DNA of 64,000 nucleotides from Halorussus rarus (lineage in GTDB: Archaea; Halobacteriota; Halobacteria; Halobacteriales; Haladaptataceae). The position numbers were made by a program, and so were the translations under genes. Below, in pieces: positions 33,714 through 40,071 of this stretch. Within the stretch, counting starts at the first letter, position 1. The number at the start of each line of letters is the position of its first letter. The notes under the pieces were generated by a model, which saw only the letters and a list, made by a program, of their open reading frames with translations, was not told the DNA's origin and did no database searches. The stretch spans positions 558,001 to 622,000 of the forward strand of contig NZ_QPMJ01000002.1 in the NCBI RefSeq assembly GCF_003369835.1, written 5' to 3'.

Positions 33714-34379
33714 ATGAGCACCATTGGTGACTCTTCCGGAACCGAAAGCGCCGATCCGGAGGAGACTCCGGACCAGCAGGACTCGGCCGTCGCGGACTCG
33801 CAGGTCTCCGACATCGTCGACGACGACGAGGAGGAGGCCGAGGAGGATCTCTCGCGAGATCTCGTCTTCGACGTTCTCAAGAACCGGCGGCGACGGTACG
33901 CCCTCCACTACCTCCGACGCGCGGACGGGTCGGTCCAGCTCTCGGAGCTGGCCGAGCAGGTGGCCGCCTGGGAGAACGACATCACGGTCGACGCGATCTC
34001 GGCGGCCGAGCGCAAACGGGTGTACACCGCGCTCTACCAGTCCCACCTCCCCAAGTTAGACGACGCAGGCATCGTGGAGTACAACCAGAACCGCGGCATC
34101 GTGGAGCTGTCGACCGCCGCCGAGCAGCTCGACGTCTACCTGGACCTCGAATCCCAGCCGGACGTGCCCTGGGCCAACTGGTACCTCGGACTCGCGGTCG
34201 GCGGGCTCGGCCTCCTGTCGGGGGCGTGGCTCGGACTGCCGCCGCTCTCGGCGGTGGCGGACGTCCTGCTCGCGACCGTCATCGTCGCGGCCTTCGGGTC
34301 GGTGGCGCTGGCGCACACGTACTTCACGCGCCACGCGGGCGCCGCGAGCGAGACGCCGCCGGAGATCCAGGAGTCGTAG
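33714..34379 (+). CDS. acidic HTH-type protein with two C-terminal membrane helices
   Basis: The ATG at 33714 gives MSTIGDSSGTESADPEETPD; an earlier in-frame ATG adds a non-acidic tail and is less likely. Residues 1-45 are disordered and very acidic. Residues ~48-140 form a winged-helix-like domain (RDLVFDVLKNRRRRYALHYL, QLSELAEQVAAWENDIT, RKRVYTALYQSHLPKLDDAG, IVEYNQNRGIVELS) of the type often called DUF7344 in haloarchaea (name from memory). Two helices at ~160-200 (NWYLGLAVGGLGLLSGAWLG and VLLATVIVAAFGSVALAHTY) anchor it. It should act as a membrane-tethered regulator. The next gene starts 2 bases after its stop, so they are one operon. Confidence 0.75.
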   Translation: MSTIGDSSGTESADPEETPDQQDSAVADSQVSDIVDDDEEEAEEDLSRDLVFDVLKNRRRRYALHYLRRADGSVQLSELAEQVAAWENDITVDAISAAERKRVYTALYQSHLPKLDDAGIVEYNQNRGIVELSTAAEQLDVYLDLESQPDVPWANWYLGLAVGGLGLLSGAWLGLPPLSAVADVLLATVIVAAFGSVALAHTYFTRHAGAASETPPEIQES

Positions 34380-34381
34380 CC

Positions 34382-34933
34382 ATGGAGGAGGCGGTGCGGC
34401 CCGGAGCGCCCGCGGAAGGCCCGGGTGCGTTCGGCGAGGCCGGCACCCAGACGCTGGTCCGAACGCCGGCCGACGCCGACCCGGTCGCCGCCCTGCCCGA
34501 GCGCGCGTTCGAGAACCTCCTGGTGGTCTCGGCACGCGACCACCCGAACCGGCTCCAGACGCGAATCGAAGGCGCAGGACACGACCCGGCCGCGGTCGGC
34601 GCCGTGCCGGTGCTCCCGGCGGCCGAGGAGTACGACGGCGCCCTCTGGACGACCGACCCCGTCGATCCCGACGACCTGACGGGGCTCGCGATGCGGCTCT
34701 CCGACGCGATGCGCCACGTCGAGCCGGGCACCGGCTGGGTGCTGGCCGACGCGCTCGGCGTCCTCCTCGTGTACGCCGACGACTCGCGGGTGTGTCGCTT
34801 CTTCCAGACGCTCACGACCCGGGGTCGGGCGCGGGACGTCCGCGGCGTCTACTGCGTGAATCCCGACGCGGTCGCGGACGAGACGTACGAGCGACTCCGG
34901 GCGATGTGCGACGCGGAGTACTCGCTGGAGTAA
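34382..34933 (+). CDS. haloarchaeal conserved protein (DUF7504-like), partner of the HTH-membrane gene
   Basis: This 183-residue soluble acidic protein starts at ATG 34382. It has an α/β layout: FENLLVVSARDHPNRLQTRI (first strand and helix), GAVPVLPAAEEYDGALWTTD, DLTGLAMRLSDAMRHVEPGT, GWVLADALGVLLVYADDSRV and CRFFQTLTTRGRARDVRGVY. This resembles a KaiC/RecA-like core without a Walker A motif, and I recall the family as DUF7504, commonly next to HTH genes as here. I assign no enzyme activity. Only two bases separate it from the upstream gene, implying co-translation. Confidence 0.65.
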   Translation: MEEAVRPGAPAEGPGAFGEAGTQTLVRTPADADPVAALPERAFENLLVVSARDHPNRLQTRIEGAGHDPAAVGAVPVLPAAEEYDGALWTTDPVDPDDLTGLAMRLSDAMRHVEPGTGWVLADALGVLLVYADDSRVCRFFQTLTTRGRARDVRGVYCVNPDAVADETYERLRAMCDAEYSLE

Positions 34934-35160
34934 CGGTCCGCTCTTCTTCGGGTTCGCGGTGCCTACCGCAGTTCAGGTGCTCCCTACGGAGCGTCTCGGC
35001 CGTCCCGATCGAGTGTCGACCGTCCCCACGGGCGGCGAACGGTCGCTCAGAGGACCGACCACGGCCTCGAAGCGATTCGAAACTCGACTCATCGGTTCGA
35101 ACATCGACTCGATTACTGCAGAAACAGTCAACTACTACTGTATTTATATTTGAAACTTGG

Positions 35161-35220
35161 GGTGGTTCCGAAGTATTGAGAACCAATCATATTAAATACA
35201 TCACGTGAGGAGGAACCACC
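35161..35220. promoter_or_regulatory. inverted repeat flanking the Rieske gene promoter
   Basis: GGTGGTTCC (35161-35169) and GGAACCACC (35212-35220) are perfect 9-base inverted arms on both sides of the TATA box attaaata (35191-35198). The gene's ATG is at 35232, so transcription should begin near the right arm. The arrangement could be an operator for a dimeric regulator or a hairpin in a longer transcript. The A/T-rich stretch tatttatattt (~35141-35151) left of it may be a second promoter element. The rest of 34934-35160 holds no gene that I can support. Confidence 0.45.
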
Positions 35221-35231
35221 ACCTACCTCCC

Positions 35232-36086
35232 ATGGACGCAGACAAGTATCCGCCCGAGAACGGTCGGCGTCGATTCGTGAAAGGTGTCGTCGGGTCGGCG
35301 GGGCTGACCGGCGTCGGGACCGCCGCGGCCACTGCCCTGAACTCCGCCACCTCCGTCAGCGGCGGGACCGGCGGCCCGACCGATTACGTCGGCATCGAGA
35401 ACACGGACGGGCCGGCCCCTCGCGGCATGCCGCTCGTCCCGCTCACCATCGACGACGAAGGCTACCTGAAGGGAATCTGGCCAGAGATACAGGAACGAGA
35501 GCTGGAGAACGGCGACACCGTCACCATCACCGAGCAGGAGATCGGCGGCGTTACCTACACCGGGCGGTGGTTCCAGTACTGCGGAGTCCAGACCGCCCAG
35601 GGGCTGCGCCCCGACGCCGATCAGGACAACTACCTGCGCTCGAAGCCCGGCCTCTACGAGTGGCAGGCCGACCACGAGCCGGGCCAGAAGCTCCACGTGG
35701 ACGACTTCGACGACTACGAGGAGTGGACCAACGGCATCGGGTCGGCCGGCTCTGGCAAGCCGGCCCAGACGACCTGGCGCTCGCAGTCCGAGGGCGACCA
35801 GGACGTCCAGGAGCTTCCGATCCAGGTGCTGCGGTCGTCGAAGGTGTCGGAGCTGCCCGCCGAGAGCGACAACCCCGAGTTCCTGCGGGCGGCCACCGAG
35901 TCGGACTTCATCGCGTGGCTCGACAAGTGCACTCACTTCTGTTGCACGCCGGGGTTCAACTCCTCGACCGACGCCTCGAAGTTCGACGCGACCGACGCGG
36001 TGTACTGCCAGTGTCACCAGTCGGTGTACGACCCGTTCTCGCCGGTCGAACTGTCGTTCAACGCCTTCCCGCGGCCCGACTCGTAG
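35232..36086 (+). CDS. Rieske [2Fe-2S] iron-sulfur protein
   Basis: This 284-residue protein starts MDADKYPPENGRRRFVKGVV, with a twin-arginine motif (RRRFVK) and a hydrophobic stretch (GLTGVGTAAATALNSATS) serving as Tat signal/anchor. A GTG nine codons upstream is in frame but less likely. The cluster-binding sites are CTHFCC near residue 238 and CQCHQSVYDPFSP near the C-terminus, i.e. Cys-x-His followed by Cys-x-x-His as required for a Rieske centre. The closing SFNAFPRPDS is typical of haloarchaeal Rieske proteins. These normally work with cytochrome b as part of a bc-type complex, but no petB/petD genes are adjacent, so it may be an orphan or alternative Rieske protein. Confidence 0.88.
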   Translation: MDADKYPPENGRRRFVKGVVGSAGLTGVGTAAATALNSATSVSGGTGGPTDYVGIENTDGPAPRGMPLVPLTIDDEGYLKGIWPEIQERELENGDTVTITEQEIGGVTYTGRWFQYCGVQTAQGLRPDADQDNYLRSKPGLYEWQADHEPGQKLHVDDFDDYEEWTNGIGSAGSGKPAQTTWRSQSEGDQDVQELPIQVLRSSKVSELPAESDNPEFLRAATESDFIAWLDKCTHFCCTPGFNSSTDASKFDATDAVYCQCHQSVYDPFSPVELSFNAFPRPDS

Positions 36087-36088
36087 GA

Positions 36089-36223
36089 GACCGAGATGGC
36101 GAACCCGACCGGTACGAGGATGACCGTGAACGGGATGCGAACTCGCCTCGCCAGCGTACCAACGACCGCGGCGATGCCCAACACCAGCACGAGCTCGGCC
36201 AACAGAACGACGATTTTGCTCAC
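36089..36223 (-). pseudogene. 5' fragment of a CPA1-type Na+/H+ antiporter
   Basis: Read on the minus strand from 36223 this gives MSKIVVLLAELVLVLGIAAV and then LARRVRIPFTVILVPVGFAI, the first helix and loop of CPA1/NhaP-type antiporters. After about 45 residues the homology stops where the frame runs into the antisense of the Rieske gene (36014-36086). A working antiporter needs ~400 residues or more, so this is a truncated remnant. It marks the left edge of the decayed stretch. Confidence 0.5.
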
Positions 36224-36458
36224 GTTCTCGGGGGCGATCGCGGGCGGTCGACGGGACAGTTCGACGGAATCTCGTGACCGTTCGGCGAACGCTGTTCGGA
36301 GATACGGCCACGGGCGCGGATTACCGAGTCAGATCCTCGTTTCTGGCCCGCAGAGTACGGCCGTCGGAGGAGAGGGACGGTCGGCGAGACGACTGGATCC
36401 ATTGAACCGTCGTACGGCCTTGGGGCGGAAAGGCCTGTTAGCCGTCCCTCCCCGGTGA

Positions 36459-36678
36459 AAGATAGCCGCCTCGAAGAAGGACTTACAGTTCGGTGAAAAT
36501 AGAGTTGAAAATCTAAGTACCTTTGATGCCCGAGCAACCGCGAAGGACGACAACCTCGACGTCCTCATGCCGGTCCGCCAGAGCCTCGGCGCGGACATCT
36601 CCGGCGCGCTCAATGACTCCACCAAGAACGTCCTCGTCGAGGGCTACGGCAAGGCCGACGTCGAGCTCGAAAGAGAAA
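36459..36678 (+). pseudogene. fragment of an OLD-type AAA/TOPRIM nuclease gene, part 1
   Basis: An open stretch without a start (a TGA lies just before it) reads KIAASKKDLQFGENRVENLS, then DDNLDVLMPVRQSLGADISG and STKNVLVEGYGKADVE. In OLD-family ATP-dependent nucleases the linker between the ATPase and TOPRIM domains has this pattern ('LMPLR..LG.DIS..L...NVLVEG'), with VEG being the first acidic TOPRIM motif. The ATPase half is missing. Part 2 lies at 37013-37294, on the same strand. The aIF1A gene sits between them on the opposite strand. The assignment is from pattern memory. Confidence 0.45.
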
Positions 36679-36963
36679 TTAGTCGATGTGGCCTTCGGCG
36701 CGGAGCTGGTCGGCGTCCTGCTGGGTGTAGCGCCATTCGACGTTGGCCTTCTCGTCCTGCCAGTCCCACGGTTCGACGACGACGACGTCGCCCGTCTCGA
36801 TCCAGACGCGGTACTTCATCCGACCGGGGATGCGGCCCATGCGATTCTCGCCGTCCTCGCACTGGACGCGGACGTGGTTGCCGCCGTTGTGTTCGGTCAC
36901 GACGCCGAACAGTTCGTCGTCGTTCGGCATGCGGAGATTTCGACGACCCGAATTTTCACTCAT
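36679..36963 (-). CDS. eif1A: translation initiation factor aIF1A (eIF-1A)
   Basis: This 94-residue S1/OB-fold protein reads [20 protein letters not shown], then [20 protein letters not shown] and [20 protein letters not shown]. These are standard aIF1A landmarks, and the length is normal. It binds the A-site region of the 30S subunit during initiation. A TATA-like box (ttttacg, minus strand) lies ~25 bases before the start. Oddly, the gene lies inside decayed DNA, between two collinear pieces of an OLD-type gene. Haloarchaea often carry more than one aIF1A gene, so this may be an extra copy delivered with mobile DNA, but the frame is fully intact. Confidence 0.93.
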   Translation of the reverse strand: MSENSGRRNLRMPNDDELFGVVTEHNGGNHVRVQCEDGENRMGRIPGRMKYRVWIETGDVVVVEPWDWQDEKANVEWRYTQQDADQLRAEGHID

Positions 36964-37012
36964 ACTTTATAGAGGAGCCCACCACGTAAAAGTAATCTGG
37001 AACATTTGGTGA

Positions 37013-37294
37013 CACGGACCTCGGACCGGGTACGAGGTTACCAACTTCGACTACCAGACCAGTCTCGTCGACGGCTCGAAGACCGAGTACCTGGTCCGGT
37101 ACCTCGACGCCGAGGGCTACGACTACGTCGTTCTCCTCACTGACGACGACGCCGAGGACGCAACCACCCGCAAAGAGCGACTCATCGACAAGGACGTCGA
37201 GGAGAATCGAATTGTCTCGGTGAGCGACGTCCTGGACGACGCCGACGACGATGCTGACGTCGAGATAGAGGGCCTGACGGCGTCGTCGCGCTAA
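37013..37294 (+). pseudogene. fragment of an OLD-type AAA/TOPRIM nuclease gene, part 2 (C-terminal)
   Basis: A 94-codon open stretch without a start codon (a TGA at 37010) ends at TAA 37292-37294. It reads GYEVTNFDYQTSLVDGSKTE, then YLDAEGYDYVVLLTDDDAED and KDVEENRIVSVSDVLDDADD. The VVLLTDDD run fits the DxD motif of a TOPRIM domain, and the 'RIVSVSDVL' ending fits OLD-type ATPases. It lacks any N-terminal half. With part 1 it represents one ancestral gene missing its ATPase domain and part of TOPRIM. Confidence 0.45.
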
Positions 37295-37340
37295 ACCTCC
37301 CGAAGAGAGACCCATGTTTTCGCTTCCCAGTCTTCGAGGT

Positions 37341-37833
37341 TTATCGGTCCACCTCCTGGCGGAGGTGAGCACAACTGACGCGTTCTCGCCGGTTCTCGGG
37401 ACACCAGGTCGTGTCGGTCTTCGTAATCCAGCCACCGTCGGTGGCGGGGTGAACTGGTCCTCGCTCGGGTGCTTCGGCTGGCACTCGAGACAGAGGTCCA
37501 AGTACTCGATCTCGCCGCGGTCGCGAATCAGAATCTTGTGAGTCGCGGGGTCGATCTGGCCGCCACAGTCGCCGCAGGCCAGAGAACCACCGTCAGCGAG
37601 GACCGCAGGCTCGGCGTCCGTGTCCTCTTCGTGGAGTTGGATAGCGGCGCGGACGTGCTCGGGGTCGGGGCCACTGTCTTGGAGCGCGCCGATCTCGGCG
37701 TAGAGGTGGCGGGCAGGACAGTGAGGGGTGGTCCGCTATGCCCTGCCGCGGCCGGAGCGAGGTGCCGCAGAGTCCGCAGGCGGTCGTGACGACGAGATGT
37801 CTCCCGTTGGGCTTCTTGCGGTACTCCAGCGTC
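37341..37833 (-). pseudogene. frameshifted Cys-rich zinc-finger-type gene (plasmid/virus-like)
   Basis: Read from GTG 37833 on the minus strand: VTLEYRKKPNGRHLVVTTAC, then GLCGTSLRP and IADHPSLSC. A shift near 37708-37715 is needed to continue with RHLYAEIGALQDSGPDPEHV, HEEDTDAEPAVLADGGSLAC, GDCGGQIDPATHKILIRDRG and DLCLECQPKHPSEDQF. A second shift near 37430 leads to WITKTDTTWCPENRRER and the natural stop at 37341. Each segment has haloarchaeal codon bias and conserved-looking Cys pairs (CGLCG, CGDCG, CLEC), so the frameshifts are real decay or sequence error. Relatives are typical of haloarchaeal mobile elements; the function is unknown. Confidence 0.55.
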
Positions 37834-38020
37834 ACGGCGAACACCTCCCGTCTTCGAGGGCCGGACAGCGTTTGCTCGGCTCGTCGATGTAGCCGCCGCG
37901 AAACCGAAGATTTCGAGATGTTCGTCAGCCTCGAGGGTAGCCCGGCGGTCCGAGCTCGCGCGGACCACCTCGTAGTCAGGAGTACGACAGTCGCGGCTGT
38001 TCCCGAGTAGCTGAAACTGG
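37830..38020 (-). pseudogene. C-terminal remnant of a gene upstream of the zinc-finger pseudogene
   Basis: On the minus strand the frame gives QLLGNSRDCRTPDYEVVRAS, then SDRRATLEADEHLEIFG. After a one-base shift it continues FRGGYIDEPSKRCPALEDGR and ends CSP at a TGA (37830-37832) that overlaps the GTG start of the next pseudogene (GTGA). The operon-style overlap shows that the two were once co-translated. Nothing upstream of ~38020 looks coding; the tRNA-Val 3' end is at 38051. Confidence 0.45.
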
Positions 38021-38050
38021 CAAAAACAGCCGGGCTGCTTTCATAAGAAG

Positions 38051-38125
38051 TGGGTTTGGGCAGATTTGAACTGCCGGCCTCCTCCATGTCAAGGAGGTGT
38101 CATAACCAACTAGACCACAAACCCA
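38051..38125 (-). tRNA. tRNA-Val (anticodon GAC)
   Basis: The 75-base minus-strand sequence folds as a normal tRNA. The acceptor stem is TGGGTTT with AAACCCA, the D arm contains GGTCTAGTTGGTTATGAC, and the anticodon stem is CCTCC/GGAGG around loop TTGACAT (anticodon GAC, valine). The T arm is GGCAG-TTCAAAT-CTGCC. There is no intron and no encoded CCA. A TATA-like box (actcgtaaat, minus strand, 38150-38159) lies ~28 bases upstream. The decayed mobile-type DNA begins directly at its 3' side, a position favoured by tyrosine-integrase elements. Confidence 0.93.
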
Positions 38126-38404
38126 TTTCGGTGCGGTCTTCGTCGGACGCATTTACGAGTTTGTCCGGGGGATAATTGAACCTTTCGGATTCCGGCGCAG
38201 TCCGGCGATTTTTCGCGAGACCGAGAGGCGGTGGACAGGCGGAGCACCCCGCTCGGTCGCCGTAGCGGAATCAGCGCCGTCGTTCGGCGGTTCGCAGGAT
38301 GGGCTATCAGGGGTCAGAGTCGAGAGCGACCGTGGCCCCGACAGCTTTAAGCCGATGTACGATTGTGTTCATTGTAAGACGAAGAAGTACATTGGTGATT
38401 CAGG

Positions 38405-39409
38405 ATGCAGGACTACATCGAACGCGTTACCGAGGGCGAGGACCTCGCGCAGGACGAGGCGCGCGAGGCCGCCGCGGCCGTCTTCGAGGACGCGACCGAG
38501 GCACAGATCGGCGCACTGCTCGCCGCCCTCCGCGCGAAGGGCGAGACCGAGAGCGAGATCGCGGGGTTCGCCCAGGGGATGCGCGACGCCGCCCGGACCA
38601 TCGACCCCGACCGGTCGCCGCTGGTCGACACCTGCGGCACCGGCGGCGACGACTACGACACGATCAACGTCTCGACGACCAGCGCCATCGTCGCCAGCGG
38701 CGCGGGCGTGCCGGTCGCCAAGCACGGCAACTACTCGGTCTCCTCCTCGTCGGGGAGCGCCGACGTCCTGGAGGAGGTCGGCGTCGAGGTCGACGCAGAA
38801 CCGCCGGCCGTCGAGCGCGCCATCGAGGACGACGGCATCGGCTTCATGCTCGCGACGGTCTTCCACCCGGCGATGAAGGCCGTCATCGGTCCCCGGCAGG
38901 AACTGGGCATGCGGACCGTGTTCAACGTGCTCGGTCCGCTGACCAACCCCGCGGGCGCCGACGCCCAGATCGTCGGCGTCTACGACCCCCACCTCGTCCC
39001 CGTGCTCGCCCGCTCGCTCGCCCGGATGGACGTCGAGCGCGCGCTGGTCGTCCACGGCTCGGGCATGGACGAGATCGGAATCCACGGCGAGACCACCGCG
39101 GCCGAGGTCCGAGGTAGCGACGTCGAGGAGTACACCCTCGCGCCGCCAGACCTGGGCCTCGACCGCCACGACGTGGCCGACGTCGCGGGCGGGACGCCCG
39201 AGGAGAACGCCGCCGACCTGCGGGGCATCGTGGAGGGCGACGTCACCGGCGCGAAGCGCGACATCATCCTCGCCAACGCCGGGGCGGCCCTCTACGTCGC
39301 CGGGGCGGCCGACTCGCTGGAGGACGGCGCGGAGCTCGCCGCCAAGGCCATCGACGACGGCGCGGCGGCCGACCGACTCGAACAGCTCAGGTCAGCCGTG
39401 AGAGCATGA
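38405..39409 (+). CDS. trpD: anthranilate phosphoribosyltransferase
   Basis: This 334-residue enzyme transfers the phosphoribosyl group of PRPP to anthranilate, the second step of the tryptophan branch. The PRPP-binding motif is DTCGTGGDDYDTINVSTTSA (residues ~76-95). VPVAKHGNYSVSSSSGSADV, FMLATVFHPAMKAVIGPRQE and RTVFNVLGPLTNPAGAD are all diagnostic. It is the first gene of trpDFEG; the trpF start overlaps its stop (ATGA). The upstream 38126-38404 stretch has cagctttaag and ttcattgtaag boxes and a weak ATGTAC/GTACAT inverted pair (38355-38360 and 38387-38392), but no gene. Confidence 0.95.
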   Translation: MQDYIERVTEGEDLAQDEAREAAAAVFEDATEAQIGALLAALRAKGETESEIAGFAQGMRDAARTIDPDRSPLVDTCGTGGDDYDTINVSTTSAIVASGAGVPVAKHGNYSVSSSSGSADVLEEVGVEVDAEPPAVERAIEDDGIGFMLATVFHPAMKAVIGPRQELGMRTVFNVLGPLTNPAGADAQIVGVYDPHLVPVLARSLARMDVERALVVHGSGMDEIGIHGETTAAEVRGSDVEEYTLAPPDLGLDRHDVADVAGGTPEENAADLRGIVEGDVTGAKRDIILANAGAALYVAGAADSLEDGAELAAKAIDDGAAADRLEQLRSAVRA

Positions 39410-40071
39410 CGCGGGTGAAGATCTGCGGGCTCACATGCCGCGCGGACCTCCGGGCGGCGGTCGAGGCCGGCGCGGACGCGGTCGGCCTGCTCGTCGACGT
39501 GCCGGTCGACTCCCCCCGCGAGATCGACCCCCAGCGCGCGGTCGAACTCGCCGACGCGGCGCCGCCGTTCGTCACCACGGTGCTGGTGACGATGCCCGGG
39601 ACGCCCGAGCGCGCGGTCGAACTCGTCGAGGCGGTCGAACCCGACGCGGTCCAGGTCCACGGCGACATCGGCGCCGGCGACCTGGCCTACTTGACGGCGT
39701 CCGTTAGCGCCCGAGTTCTCAAAGTCGTGGACGCGGCCGACCCCGAGACCGCCCGGCGCTACGACGACCTGGCCGACGGGCTGGTGGTCGACTCGGTCGA
39801 CGACAACGGGGCCGGCGGCACCGGCCGGACCCACGACTGGGAGCGCACCGCCGAAGTCGCCGCGACCCTCGACTCGCCGGTCGTCCTCGCCGGCGGGCTT
39901 ACCCCGGCGAACGTGGCCGACGCGGTGGACGCCGTCGACCCGTTCGCGGTCGATGTGGCGAGCGGAGTAGAGGCCGCCGACGCGGACGACGTCGACGGCC
40001 GGAAGGACCCGGACGCGGTCGCCGACCTCGTGGCGGCCGCGAAGCGCGCCCGCACGACGCCAACGCCATGA
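39406..40071 (+). CDS. trpF: phosphoribosylanthranilate isomerase
   Basis: This 221-residue TIM barrel starts MTRVKICGLTCRADLRAAVE, with the catalytic Cys in KICGLT, and continues GADAVGLLVDVPVDSPREID and EPDAVQVHGDIG. The closing phosphate-binding motifs are VLAGGLTPANVADAVDAVDP and DVASGVEAADADDVDGRKDP. It converts N-(5-phosphoribosyl)anthranilate into CdRP. It overlaps trpD and trpE by four bases each. The motif DSVDDNGAGGTGRTHDWERT carries the second active-site region. The enzyme is monofunctional, not fused to trpC as in some bacteria. Confidence 0.95.
   Translation: MTRVKICGLTCRADLRAAVEAGADAVGLLVDVPVDSPREIDPQRAVELADAAPPFVTTVLVTMPGTPERAVELVEAVEPDAVQVHGDIGAGDLAYLTASVSARVLKVVDAADPETARRYDDLADGLVVDSVDDNGAGGTGRTHDWERTAEVAATLDSPVVLAGGLTPANVADAVDAVDPFAVDVASGVEAADADDVDGRKDPDAVADLVAAAKRARTTPTP

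Noticed and set aside
36087-38125. Second copy of the tRNA-Val 3' end as an attachment site
   Set aside because: No matching 15-20 base stretch was found by eye in the island or its left flank.
38355-38392. ATGTAC/GTACAT inverted pair upstream of trpD as a trp operator
   Set aside because: Only six bases per arm with a 26-base gap; too weak to call without comparison to other genomes.
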